From assembly GCA_039028975.1 (NCBI GenBank), contig JBCCHB010000063.1:1-64000 (forward strand): DNA of 64,000 nucleotides, read 5' to 3'. The notes below the pieces were generated by a model. That model saw nothing but the letters and a program-made list of their open reading frames with translations, had not been told where the DNA came from and made no database searches. Source of the DNA: JAHBNG01 sp039028975. GTDB taxonomy: Bacteria; Chloroflexota; Anaerolineae; Caldilineales; Caldilineaceae. The translations under genes were made by a program, and so were the position numbers. Shown piece after piece: positions 33,198 to 42,243 of this stretch (its first letter is position 1; each line of letters begins with the position of its first letter).

Positions 33198-34775
33198 TTA
33201 GGGTGTTGCCTCGGCAATCTGTAACCGTTCCTCAATATCGAGTAGACGTCCACCTTTCACGCGCAACATGTACTGCATTTCAGCATCCACACTTTTGGTA
33301 ACCACAACTGTGTAGGGGCCACGGCGAGATGTTTTGAAGATGGTACGCAAATTCCCTTTGTCGGCCCCATACTGAACGGGTCCTCCTGCAGCAATATTGA
33401 TCTCTTGGGGGCGTTCGCCAGCAACGACCCGGCGGAAGCCATCTGCATCTAGCACCCAAAAGTTAACCGGCTCAAAGGGAACAACCAGATTACGCGGCGC
33501 ATATTCCAGCGTTATCACCACCACGTCGTCAGCGATGACTGGCTCCACGGTCCAGTAGTGCTGTTCCCCACGCTGTTGAATCGTACCCACTGCTGTTGTC
33601 TCGTTGACAATCGGTGGGAATAGGGCAACGGTCGGAACGGCTTCTGAGCCCTCAGCGGATCCATTTTCTACAATGGCCTCTGATAGCGCAATGCTAGTTG
33701 AAGGCTCGCTGTTGCTCAATGACTCAGCATCGATTGACTCAGCATCACCAGAGGTTGCAAGTGTACCGGATGGTTCGCCTGTCAGCGGAGATGCCGGCAA
33801 CGTCTCTCCCAATGCAAGAAGCTCAGCTACAGCAGCTTGACTCTCTTGGGTTTGCCCTACCTGCTCTTCTAAAAATCCACCGTCTATCTCCAGGGTATAG
33901 GCCGCTGGAATTGTGGAATCATTGTATATCACGGCCAAATAAGGACCATAGCCTGACGTGCTAAAGTCGGCATACAGCTCGTTAGAGGGCAGGAACGGAA
34001 GCAAGCTGCCCGCTGCAATGTTCACCAGCTCTGGATCCTCACCACTCTGGATCCGCCGGATGCCATCATCATCAATGACGTAAAAATTCGTTTGTCCACT
34101 CAGGCTGCTTTCATTCTGAGGGTGGTAGACATAGCGCAGAACAACTTGACCATCTCGCACTTGGGGCCGAAGGCCAATGTAGTGACGCTCTCTTGTCTTT
34201 TCCAGCTTCCCAGTCAGCCTTACAGCCGTGACGGGTGCAGCTGCGGTGGAGGCTTGGGCAGCAGCTTCTTGCACAGGTGGATCAACAAATTCCTCAACAC
34301 TCTGTCCACTGTCATCGACTAAGATACCGCCGTCTACATTCAGTATATAGCGCGCTCGAGCATCCAGATTATTGAAGACCACAACCGTGTAGTTCCCCTT
34401 ACCTGACGATTGGAAGCTCGTCTCCATGACATTCTCTGCGCCATAAGGTAACACATTCCCTCGTGCAAAGCTAACGCTGTTCAGACTATCCCCAGCCAAA
34501 TGGCGACGCAACCCATCATCTGTAAGGACAACAAAGCTAATTAGACCACGCAGTGAACGATCCCCGGCAGGTTCGTAAGCCAAGGTCAACCGTACCAGGC
34601 CATCCATCTGTAGCGGCTTTAGTCCATAAAAATGCTTGCTATACTGGATCGGTAATTCACCACGAAGTTCTACCGCCTCTTTGGCCTGCTCTTGTAAAGT
34701 TGATGCGGCGAATAAGCTTGTCGGCCACAGCAGAGGCGTGAAAAGAAGAATGAGGAAGAGAGTTAGACGGGACAA
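33198..34775 (-). CDS. Secreted protein with three homologous repeats
   Basis: 525-residue exported protein. After a signal peptide (about 1-25, LFLILLFTPLLWPTSLFA), three copies of a domain of about 120 residues follow: about 30-155, 185-305 and 395-520. Each has the order HY-x-GL/VEP, a strand of VRLTL/VVLRY/VVITLEYAP, a ...DDDG(L/I)RR or DADGFRR turn, NIAAG, and a final TVVV/LAVIYN strand with Y-x-L-x(3)GG. The layout is like pre-peptidase C-terminal or beta-sandwich modules. A Ser/Glu-rich linker (about 305-385) separates repeats 2 and 3. A TTG at 34775, nine bases after aggag, is preferred to the TTG at 34784. No catalytic residues are seen. It may be a surface or binding protein. Confidence 0.7.
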   Translation of the reverse strand: MSRLTLFLILLFTPLLWPTSLFAASTLQEQAKEAVELRGELPIQYSKHFYGLKPLQMDGLVRLTLAYEPAGDRSLRGLISFVVLTDDGLRRHLAGDSLNSVSFARGNVLPYGAENVMETSFQSSGKGNYTVVVFNNLDARARYILNVDGGILVDDSGQSVEEFVDPPVQEAAAQASTAAAPVTAVRLTGKLEKTRERHYIGLRPQVRDGQVVLRYVYHPQNESSLSGQTNFYVIDDDGIRRIQSGEDPELVNIAAGSLLPFLPSNELYADFSTSGYGPYLAVIYNDSTIPAAYTLEIDGGFLEEQVGQTQESQAAVAELLALGETLPASPLTGEPSGTLATSGDAESIDAESLSNSEPSTSIALSEAIVENGSAEGSEAVPTVALFPPIVNETTAVGTIQQRGEQHYWTVEPVIADDVVVITLEYAPRNLVVPFEPVNFWVLDADGFRRVVAGERPQEINIAAGGPVQYGADKGNLRTIFKTSRRGPYTVVVTKSVDAEMQYMLRVKGGRLLDIEERLQIAEATP

Positions 34776-34784
34776 TATAAGCAA

Positions 34785-35353
34785 CTCCTGTAAAAGTTTG
34801 GGTGTTTAGGAACGAGAATTAAATAACTTGGTCATTCGACTCATTCCTTTTTCCTGGGTCATCCCTTCTCCTGCTTTGCGATGAATCTACTGTGAAATAC
34901 AACTCTTCTACAGTGGATTTCGTAAGTGATAATGCGCCATAATCCACTATAAACCGGGATTGCAGGTGGGTAGTAAGTATTCATGAAAATCGCTAATCAG
35001 CCGAAAGCGTGCAAAATTGATATGTTCATGGTCTAACTGAAACTGGTCTGCACACTTTACAAAGATGAGCCACTGAAAATAGCAGGGACATTATATTCCC
35101 TTTTATGACGGAGTCAAAATACAATCGGCTATCATGGCAATCAAAACTCAGTAGCTACCCATGCACTGGGTTCGCCACGGAAGGATGCAAACAATTAATT
35201 TGTGAATTGTTGAACTGTTGAATTTTTAATGAGGGCGTTGGAAGATTTCGGCTCATGTGAAGCTCTTTTTCAGAGGAGGAAATCTCGTATCTGTAAACAA
35301 ACGCGATCGTTGTAGAGTTGTGTAAGTTAGCCACCCTTAGGTACAATGCCTTT
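34785..35353. other. Intergenic region, no gene recognised
   Basis: About 570 bases between the divergent secreted-protein and glycosyltransferase genes. It holds an 8-bp inverted repeat (agtggatt/aatccact, about 34915-34955). No RNA gene or ribosome site with a family-like frame was found. Confidence 0.35.
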
Positions 35354-36526
35354 ATGTTGATAGGCATCGATGCATCTCGTGCTTTTCGTGCGCAACGAAC
35401 TGGTACGGAACGATACGCTTTAGAGATCATTCACCATTTGCTGGCCCTTCCCCAAGCAACAGTTCATCGTTGGCGGCTCTATACAGATACAATACTTAGC
35501 GCTGACAGGCCCATCCACTTTGGTACAGTTTCCCAACAAAAAAAGAGCCGAGAGGGTGGCTGGCCCCGTAGCCTCCCAGCCCATGCTGAGATCGCCCATC
35601 TACCTGGCAGCCCCATCTGGACTCACCGATTTTTGGGGGCATCGATCCGACAGAATCCGCCCGACGTGCTCTTCATCCCCGCCCATGTGCTCCCGCTGAT
35701 GTTGCCTGGCCTCCTTCCCCCATCTGTTGTCACAGTACACGATCTGGGCTATCGCCACTACCCCGGGTCCCGCAGCAGGCTGGAGCGTTGGCACTTGGAT
35801 TGGAGCACAAAATGGAGTTGCTACGTGGCCAATCATGTTATTGCCATCAGCCAATCCACCGCTTCTGACCTGCATCGATTCTATGAGGTTCCTAAAGAGA
35901 AGATGAGCGTCATTCATGAAGGGTTGCCCATACAAGTTTCTGGTGGGCCAAAGAGCAATAATCGCCGCTTTGATCTGCCACGCCCCTATGGCTTATTTGT
36001 GGGAACCTTGCAGCCACGAAAGAATCTACTGCGCCTGCTCCAAGCGTATGCTCAGCTTTGCAAAAGTGAGCGCCCTGAATGGGATCTGGTCTTAGTGGGT
36101 GCCAAAGGATGGCTGTCTGCAGAGATCGAATCCATGGCGGCAGAGTTAACCGACGCCGTCCACATGTTAGGCTATGTAGATGATTCGATTATGCCTGCCC
36201 TCTTTAAGGGCGCACGTTTCTTTGCTTTTCCATCCCTATTTGAAGGTTTCGGCCTTCCCATACTTGAAGCCAACCATTACGGAGTCCCAGTCATGACAGC
36301 CAATAACTCATCCTTGCCAGAAGTTGCGGGAGATGCTGCCCTGCTCGTTGATCCCCTCAATGTCGATGAGATTGCCAGTGCCATGTTACGTCTTAGCGAA
36401 GATGAAGCGTTGCGTCAGAAACTGATTGCTGCTGGTTATGAAAATGTGAAGCGATTCTCTTGGGAGAAGGCTGCACAAGAGACGTTGGCTGTCTTGGAGA
36501 AAGTAGCGAGCCAAAAGGGGCGATAG
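35354..36526 (+). CDS. Glycosyltransferase family 4 (GT-B fold)
   Basis: 390-residue GT4 enzyme. The N-terminal acceptor domain begins MLIGIDASRAFRAQRTGTERYA. The C-terminal sugar-nucleotide domain carries YGLFVGTLQPRKNLLRLLQAY (about 210-230) and the E-x(7)-E type motif FEGFGLPILEANHYGVPV (about 302). Such enzymes transfer sugars from nucleotide donors to polysaccharide or glycolipid acceptors at the cytoplasmic face. The start ATG at 35354 is chosen over a TTG or upstream codon because the family N-terminus begins there. It is one base away from the WecG/TagA gene, so the two are a transcription unit for surface polysaccharide synthesis. Confidence 0.9.
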   Translation: MLIGIDASRAFRAQRTGTERYALEIIHHLLALPQATVHRWRLYTDTILSADRPIHFGTVSQQKKSREGGWPRSLPAHAEIAHLPGSPIWTHRFLGASIRQNPPDVLFIPAHVLPLMLPGLLPPSVVTVHDLGYRHYPGSRSRLERWHLDWSTKWSCYVANHVIAISQSTASDLHRFYEVPKEKMSVIHEGLPIQVSGGPKSNNRRFDLPRPYGLFVGTLQPRKNLLRLLQAYAQLCKSERPEWDLVLVGAKGWLSAEIESMAAELTDAVHMLGYVDDSIMPALFKGARFFAFPSLFEGFGLPILEANHYGVPVMTANNSSLPEVAGDAALLVDPLNVDEIASAMLRLSEDEALRQKLIAAGYENVKRFSWEKAAQETLAVLEKVASQKGR

Positions 36527-36527
36527 A

Positions 36528-37370
36528 ATGCACCTCTATCCGATAGAGACTGCCATCGAGACAGACAAGATGCAAAATATGTTTAGCGTAGGTACAGTCA
36601 AAGATAGAGATAGCAAGCAAGTCAACATTTTGGGTGTCCATATTGATTGCGTTGATTTTGTCGAGACACTAACCCTCATTCAGCAATGGCTCGAAGCCGA
36701 CCCACGCGCCACGAATCGCGAATTAAAAATTACCCATCAAATCTGCACAGTTAACCCAGAATTTATCATTGACGCTCGTCGGGATGGCAACTTTGCAGAG
36801 GTCTTAGCACAAGCCTCTCTCTGTGTTCCTGATGGAATCGGGATCTTGTTAGCAGCGCGTTTCTTTGGGATTCAGCTTCATGAAAGAGTCACCGGATCCG
36901 ACGGAATCTATCGAATTAGTCAGCGAGCAGCCAAGAGAGGTTGGCGTCTATTTTTGCTCGGCGCAGCACCAGGTGTGGCTGAGCATGCTGCCCGAATTCT
37001 ACAAAGTCAATACCCGCTCCTTAATGTCGTTGGCACCTACAGCGGTACCCCCCAAGATGAAGAATGGCCGTTGATTCAGGGAGAGCTAACGAACACTGCC
37101 CCTGATATTCTATTTGTTGCTTTTGGACATCCCTATCAAGATCTATGGATCGCTAAACATCGAAAAGAGCTTCCAGTTCGGGTAGCGATTGGCGTAGGCG
37201 GAGCATTCGATTTTGTGGCAGGTGTTGTGCCGCGTGCACCTCAGTGGATGCGACAATCGGGCTTAGAGTGGTTTTATCGGCTTCTATGCCAGCCTTCGCG
37301 CATTGGGCGGATGATGAAGCTTCCAGTCTTTATAGGGCTGGTGTTAAGACAAAGGCTCTTTTCGGATTGA
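36528..37370 (+). CDS. WecG/TagA/CpsF-family glycosyltransferase
   Basis: 280-residue GT26 enzyme. Family blocks: VNILGVHIDCVDFVETLTLI (about 31), VNPEFIIDARRDGNFAEVL, CVPDGIGILLAARFFG, ERVTGSDGIYRI, LFLLGAAPGVAEHAA and DILFVAFGHPYQDLWIAKHR. Known members add N-acetylmannosamine or similar sugars to lipid-linked GlcNAc in teichoic acid and exopolysaccharide assembly. The first 30 residues are a variable extension. The ribosome site agggg lies about nine bases before the ATG. It follows the GT4 gene by one base, and its stop abuts that of the opposing Uma2 gene (37371). Confidence 0.92.
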   Translation: MHLYPIETAIETDKMQNMFSVGTVKDRDSKQVNILGVHIDCVDFVETLTLIQQWLEADPRATNRELKITHQICTVNPEFIIDARRDGNFAEVLAQASLCVPDGIGILLAARFFGIQLHERVTGSDGIYRISQRAAKRGWRLFLLGAAPGVAEHAARILQSQYPLLNVVGTYSGTPQDEEWPLIQGELTNTAPDILFVAFGHPYQDLWIAKHRKELPVRVAIGVGGAFDFVAGVVPRAPQWMRQSGLEWFYRLLCQPSRIGRMMKLPVFIGLVLRQRLFSD

Positions 37371-38255
37371 TTACTCATCATCCTTATTTTCATACTTTGC
37401 TTTTAATTCATCTAGCTGACGAGCTAAATCATCAGCTCGTTTGGCTTCTTCCTCGGCACGTTTGGCTTCTTCCTCGGCTCGCTTCTTCATTTCATCGGGA
37501 GTGAGCAAACGTTCACCTGTCACGACATCATAGACTTCGATCCGTTCGCTCCCGACAGTTTTAAATCGTAAATTAACCGTTAGAAAGGTGATGGAACCAT
37601 CCACATTTGGGGTAATCTCATCATAGTAGGGATTATTGCCCAAACAATACCCTATTAGTTGCCATGCCTCACCGTCTTCAGGGTGCATATCAATAATCAA
37701 ATATTCTTTGATCCCCATTGCTGCATATTCAGTCGGCTTGATGTCTAAATCATTTTCCCTCGACGTCGGAGAAGTAATCTCTGCGATAAATGCAGGAAGT
37801 GGACCATCCGTACCTACGTGGTAGGAAAGAGCTCTACCAAGTACCACATGGGCATCAGGCATTGCCGCAACGTCAGGATACTTTGGTGGCACGCCTCTCC
37901 ACCCCCAGTGGATCAGTACATCGTGGGTGACAAACCATTTCTCCACCGTGAGGTGAGTTTGCAACATAACCGCTAGTAGCCGACACCAGATATCATGTAA
38001 AATATTCTGAGACACATGTACCATCCCTATATCATCATCAGTTTGGTATAGAATATCAAGCAGGGTGAGTGGCACCTCTTTGGCTTGCCCAGTTTCTGGG
38101 TCAATCACAGTGCGGCTACCCACCTCCATTGGAAAGGTAGGCAGCTGAGAGCGGGCGTTAATTTCGCCTGGCAGATCAGCGGCCCGCGTCGGCTGGGGTT
38201 CCATCATCTTAAATATAGGGGATATCTCTGTTGGTTTGGTTGCGTGTTTTATCAT
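37371..38255 (-). CDS. Uma2-family protein with charged coiled-coil tail
   Basis: 294-residue Uma2 (PD-(D/E)XK nuclease-like) protein of unproven role. The core has the YPDVAAMPD strand (about 126), the FIAEITSPTSRENDLDIK segment with Glu and Lys (about 156-173) and EYLIIDMHPEDGE. The N-terminal 60 residues are not conserved. The C-terminus is a perfect-looking coiled coil: KKRAEEEAKRAEEEAKRADDLARQ (about 258-281), seven-residue steps of K/R-A-E-E-E-A. Similar tails occur on other Uma2 proteins. It is full length, unlike the fragment at 377-802. Convergent with the GT26 gene with no gap. Confidence 0.8.
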   Translation of the reverse strand: MIKHATKPTEISPIFKMMEPQPTRAADLPGEINARSQLPTFPMEVGSRTVIDPETGQAKEVPLTLLDILYQTDDDIGMVHVSQNILHDIWCRLLAVMLQTHLTVEKWFVTHDVLIHWGWRGVPPKYPDVAAMPDAHVVLGRALSYHVGTDGPLPAFIAEITSPTSRENDLDIKPTEYAAMGIKEYLIIDMHPEDGEAWQLIGYCLGNNPYYDEITPNVDGSITFLTVNLRFKTVGSERIEVYDVVTGERLLTPDEMKKRAEEEAKRAEEEAKRADDLARQLDELKAKYENKDDE

Positions 38256-38327
38256 AGTATCCTTATCATACCAATGAGATCAGCCACTGTCAATCATGTT
38301 TTAGCCTAAATTTTAGCAGCTATCTTC

Positions 38328-38678
38328 TCAAGTAAACCAACCCAAAACGAGAATGAGAGCCTCCGCCCCAAAACTCCAGGCAAACAATTTCCAAGAGCGG
38401 TAAGTCCCCCAGTGTTTGCTATGGTATTCTCCTGTGCCAATTGCAAATACCACGCCCAAGACAGCCAGAAACAAGGTAGCGAAATTGCCGATGCTCAGCC
38501 CTAGCCAATATCGTTGTCCATATTGGACGTCGGGATTTACAGCTTCGGGTGCCAGCCATGCATAAAGTAGGACAATGGCATCACGCAAAATAAGAATCGA
38601 AAGCAGGACCAATGCAACGCTAATTAACCAAAGTGCGAATGTAATAAGACCGGTGAGAGCACTCCAAGCCTGTTTCAT
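38328..38678 (-). CDS. Small membrane protein in the peptide ABC operon
   Basis: 116 residues with three predicted membrane segments: LTGLITFALWLISVALVLLS (about 8-27), a second near YWLGLSIGNFATLFLAVLGVV (about 57-78) and a C-terminal segment (about 96-115). It starts three bases after the stop of the oppF-like gene, on the same strand, so it belongs to the operon. No family was recognised. It could be a transporter accessory or an unrelated passenger. Confidence 0.65.
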   Translation of the reverse strand: MKQAWSALTGLITFALWLISVALVLLSILILRDAIVLLYAWLAPEAVNPDVQYGQRYWLGLSIGNFATLFLAVLGVVFAIGTGEYHSKHWGTYRSWKLFAWSFGAEALILVLGWFT

Positions 38679-38681
38679 TAC

Positions 38682-39722
38682 TTAGGCTACGCCTATCAAC
38701 TCAAGTTCATCAGCCAAATGGCAAGCCGCAAAGTGATCGGGCTTGACCTCGCGCAATTCAGGTGTCTCGTTCTTACAAATATCTTTTGCATAAGGACAGC
38801 GTGGATGGAAATAACACCCAGAAGGTGGATTGGAGGGGTCTGGAACTTGCCCAGTCAGAGGAACCCGTTTAGAAGGGTTGCGGGGATCAGGCTTTGGAAC
38901 AGCCGAGAGTAACGCCTCTGTATAGGGATGCAGAGGTGCTGCGTAAAGATTTTCCGATGAGGCCATCTCTACAAGCCGCCCCACGTACATAACAGCTACT
39001 CGGTCCGAAATATGCTCAACTACGCTTAGATCATGAGCGACAAAGAGGTAGGTTAAACCAAACTCCTCTTGCAGATCCTGGAGTAGATTAAGGGTCTGGG
39101 CTTGAATTGAAACATCTAGGGCAGATACAGGTTCATCGAGCAGAATAAGGGATGGCCGCAAAGATAGCGCACGTGCCACGCCGATTCTTTGTCGCTGGCC
39201 ACCAGAAAACTCATGGGGGTAGCGCCCCATATGCTCTGCCCGCAGCCCAACTGCTTCGAGTACCTCCACTATGGCATCGTCCGTCTCTGCGCCCAAATCT
39301 AAATCATGAATTTGAAGCGGCTCGCGGATAATTTCAGAGACGCTCATGCGTGGATTCAGCGAGTTGATGGGGTCTTGAAAGATCATCGCAATTTCGCGCC
39401 GAACCAACTTTAGTTCATCCTTAGGCAGATCAAATATATTTACTTCTCGCTCGTCACCATTGCTGCCCAAAGATTTGCTGAGAAAGCGTACCTGACCATC
39501 TGTTGCTTCATAGAGCCGTATGGCAGTGCGGCTGGCCGTTGTCTTTCCACAGCCACTTTCACCCACTAAGCCAAGCGTCTCACCTCGTCGGATGAAAAAA
39601 TTGACGTTATCAACAGCCCTTACGTCACCCACATGGCGACGAAGCAGCCCTTTATGAATGGGAAAATATTTCTTTAACCCTTTTACATCAAGTAGAATGT
39701 CAGACTGGTTGGGCTGCGCCAT
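38682..39722 (-). CDS. Oligopeptide-type ABC transporter ATP-binding protein (OppF-like)
   Basis: 346-residue ATPase of the peptide/nickel (Dpp/Opp) family. Walker A GESGCGKTT (about 54-62), signature motif LSGGQ-like EFSGGQRQRIGVARAL (about 164-180), Walker B LILLDEPVSALD, and the C-terminal oligopeptide extension with GCYFHPRCPYAKDICKNETPELREV carrying Cys residues typical of the family. It overlaps the OppD-like gene by 23 bases, indicating translational coupling. Together with OppD it powers the permeases at 40970 and 42244. Confidence 0.94.
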   Translation of the reverse strand: MAQPNQSDILLDVKGLKKYFPIHKGLLRRHVGDVRAVDNVNFFIRRGETLGLVGESGCGKTTASRTAIRLYEATDGQVRFLSKSLGSNGDEREVNIFDLPKDELKLVRREIAMIFQDPINSLNPRMSVSEIIREPLQIHDLDLGAETDDAIVEVLEAVGLRAEHMGRYPHEFSGGQRQRIGVARALSLRPSLILLDEPVSALDVSIQAQTLNLLQDLQEEFGLTYLFVAHDLSVVEHISDRVAVMYVGRLVEMASSENLYAAPLHPYTEALLSAVPKPDPRNPSKRVPLTGQVPDPSNPPSGCYFHPRCPYAKDICKNETPELREVKPDHFAACHLADELELIGVA

Positions 39723-40833
39723 CTGGGACCTCGCTCATAATCTTTTGATCGTATAGAAGACAGGATGCTGTATGATCTTCACCAACTGGCACCAGGTGAG
39801 GAATATGTCTGTCACAGATGCCTGGAATAAATTGGGGACAACGATTATGGAATGGGCAACCATCGGGAATTGAAAAAGGATCTGGCACCATTCCCTCAAT
39901 AATCTCCAAGCGTTCGCCCCGCTCCTTCCCAATTTTGGGAATCGACTGGAGAAGCGCCTTGGTATAGGGGTGCTTTGGATCATAAAAGATCTGATCCACC
40001 GTGGCCTCTTCAACGATTTTACCCAAATACATAACGGCTACATCCTCTGCCATTTCCGCAATCACCCCTAAGTCATGAGTGATATACATAATAGCCATAC
40101 CAAATTCCTCTTGCAGCTCCAACATCAGGTCGTTAATCTGCGCCTGCGTTGTCACATCCAACGCCGTGGTCGGTTCATCTGCGATTAAGAGACTAGGGTT
40201 ACAAGAGAGGGCTACAGCAATCATCACACGTTGGCGCTGACCACCGCTGAGCTGATGTGGATAGGCATCTACGCGTTGCCCGGGCTGTGGGATGCCAACT
40301 CGGGTCAGCATACTAATAGCGATCTCTTTGGCTTCTTGCTTGGAGACATCCTGATGCTGCTGTACGACATTGGCAACTTGAGCATCGACTCGCTTTAGAG
40401 GGTTCAAATGGAGACGCACTGCCTCGCCAATGTGTACACCCGCTGTATAGACCGGTGTGAGCGAACTCATTGGTTCTTGAAAGATCATGGCGATTTCACC
40501 GCCACGCAGGCTACGCATGATCTCCCCATCCGAGTCTTGTTCGGTGATATCAATGATCTCTGAGCTGCTGCTCGCGTCATTCCCTTTGCGATGGTGAAAG
40601 AGAATCTCACCATTAACCACCCGGCCATTTTGGGCCAATAATTGCATAATCGCTCGGGCAGTTACCGACTTCCCAGAGCCACTTTCGCCAATGATGCCGA
40701 TGGTCTTGCCGCGACGAACCGTAAAGTTAACGCCTTGAAGCGCACGCACAACGCCACGACGAACTTCAAAGTGAACTTGCAAATCTTTGACTTCAAGTAG
40801 TATATCGTTATCATTCATAGCTGAATTGCTCAT
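39700..40833 (-). CDS. Oligopeptide-type ABC transporter ATP-binding protein (OppD-like)
   Basis: 377-residue ATPase. Walker A GESGSGKSVT (about 50-59), signature QLSGGQRQRVMIAVALS (about 193-209), Walker B LLIADEPTTALD, and the family C-terminal Cys-containing block GCPFHNRCPQFIPGICDRHIP. A Gly/Asp/Ser-rich insertion (about 85-108) lengthens the region between Walker A and the Q-loop (MIFQEPMSSLTP). Two in-frame ATGs (40833 and 40818) are possible. It lies 136 bases after the permease gene and overlaps oppF. The substrate is probably a peptide or another small molecule such as a glycoside. Confidence 0.94.
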   Translation of the reverse strand: MSNSAMNDNDILLEVKDLQVHFEVRRGVVRALQGVNFTVRRGKTIGIIGESGSGKSVTARAIMQLLAQNGRVVNGEILFHHRKGNDASSSSEIIDITEQDSDGEIMRSLRGGEIAMIFQEPMSSLTPVYTAGVHIGEAVRLHLNPLKRVDAQVANVVQQHQDVSKQEAKEIAISMLTRVGIPQPGQRVDAYPHQLSGGQRQRVMIAVALSCNPSLLIADEPTTALDVTTQAQINDLMLELQEEFGMAIMYITHDLGVIAEMAEDVAVMYLGKIVEEATVDQIFYDPKHPYTKALLQSIPKIGKERGERLEIIEGMVPDPFSIPDGCPFHNRCPQFIPGICDRHIPHLVPVGEDHTASCLLYDQKIMSEVPDGAAQPV

Positions 40834-40969
40834 TCTTGGCTAGCGCCTGCTCAATTTCATTTGGGTAAGCTATTCCGCCTGCAACGCACGGTGAATGCTC
40901 AGGCTGCTAGGTTGGAAGGAGAGAACATCGTGCATCTAGAGTCTCCACTAACTTATTGACATTGACTGT

Positions 40970-42115
40970 TTACTGTCCACCATATGGATCCATTGCGTCT
41001 CGTAGGCCATCCCCCAGCATATTGAATCCCATAATTGCCGTGATCACAAAGGGCACCGGGATTAACAGCCATGGGGTGAAGCGGATGGCACGGACGTTGG
41101 ATACTTCTTGTAATAGAACACCCCAACTGGTCATGGGTGGGCGCAGCCCTAGGCCAAGAAAGCTCAAGGCGGTCTCAGCCAAAATCATACCGGGAATCGC
41201 TAATGTTGAAATAACGATAATATGGCTAATGGCACCAGGAATTAAATGCCGGAACATGATGCGGCTATCATTGGCACCAAAGCTTTGGGCGGCCAGTACA
41301 TACTCCCGTTCCCGGAGAGAGAGAACTAAGGCACGTACCTGACGAGCCAAGCCGCCCCAACGCACAAATGCGAGGATTATGGTCAGCATGAAATACTCCC
41401 AGCGTGGATCCCATGTGGGCGGGATAGTCGCTGCTAGGGCCATAAAGAGAGGGATATCTGGGAAAGCAGAGAGGAATTCGGTTACGCGCTGCACCACAAT
41501 ATCTGTCAAGCCACCGTAGTAACCAGAGATTGCCCCCAGAACTGCACCAAAGAGGAGAGTTAGAAACTGACCAATCAGACCAATGAGTAGGGATAGACGT
41601 CCGCCAAATAGGATGCGCGAAAAGAGATCTCGCCCTAGTCGATCGGTACCAAAGAGGAAAGCGTACGCATCCGGATTCTCCGGGTCAGTGCCATAAAAGT
41701 GGATGTTGCCCGGAATCACCCCCATCATATTGTACTCTTCTGCTCGGACAAAAAAGTACAATGGAAATTTCTGCGTCTTGTCAATCTCATAATAACGGCG
41801 ACGCAACTTCATATCTATCTCTTCGGTCAGGCCATAAACAAATGGGCGCAGATGGAAGGTTCCTTCATCATCCACAAAACGAGGAAGCTGTGGCGGTGCT
41901 TCAGGGAAATCTGACTCGAACTCCATGGTGTAAGGAGCAAAGAACTCGGCACCAATTGCACACATGACATAGAAAGAAACAATTATGATGCCGCCAATGA
42001 GCGCCATGCGATTCCGCTTAAATTTCCACCAAACCAAGCTCCAATAGCTCTGGCTTACCTGAGTGTTTTTTGTTTTGGGTGCCGAGGTGGGGTTCGCTGT
42101 TTCCGCAACCGCCAT
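40970..42115 (-). CDS. Peptide-type ABC permease (OppC-like)
   Basis: 381-residue permease. A cytosolic N-terminus (about 1-25) leads into the first membrane segment (MALIGGIIIVSFYVMCAIGA). A long external loop follows (about 60-135), the usual OppC feature. The EAA motif that docks the ATPase is LAAQSFGANDSRIMFRHLIP (about 286), and the conserved AETALSFLGLGLRPPMTSWG is present. ATG 42115 is chosen over 42127, because ggagg lies five bases before it. Partner of the OppB-like permease at 42244-43230. Confidence 0.94.
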   Translation of the reverse strand: MAVAETANPTSAPKTKNTQVSQSYWSLVWWKFKRNRMALIGGIIIVSFYVMCAIGAEFFAPYTMEFESDFPEAPPQLPRFVDDEGTFHLRPFVYGLTEEIDMKLRRRYYEIDKTQKFPLYFFVRAEEYNMMGVIPGNIHFYGTDPENPDAYAFLFGTDRLGRDLFSRILFGGRLSLLIGLIGQFLTLLFGAVLGAISGYYGGLTDIVVQRVTEFLSAFPDIPLFMALAATIPPTWDPRWEYFMLTIILAFVRWGGLARQVRALVLSLREREYVLAAQSFGANDSRIMFRHLIPGAISHIIVISTLAIPGMILAETALSFLGLGLRPPMTSWGVLLQEVSNVRAIRFTPWLLIPVPFVITAIMGFNMLGDGLRDAMDPYGGQ

Positions 42116-42243
42116 ATTAACCTCCAAAGAATTGTAGATTACTGATTAGCGACTGTAGATTAGCTGAAAGTGGAGTTATAGATGTGTGGTGAATTCCAAG
42201 ATCCCACTTGCTAATCGCCAATCATCAATCGTCAATCGTCAAT
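42116..42243. other. Spacer with degenerate short repeats
   Basis: Contains ccaatcatcaatcgtcaatcgtcaatttaat-type text (about 42217-42246). Near-identical words occur in frame inside lhr (about 16628-16648), and related text lies at 26040-26160. Confidence 0.4.
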
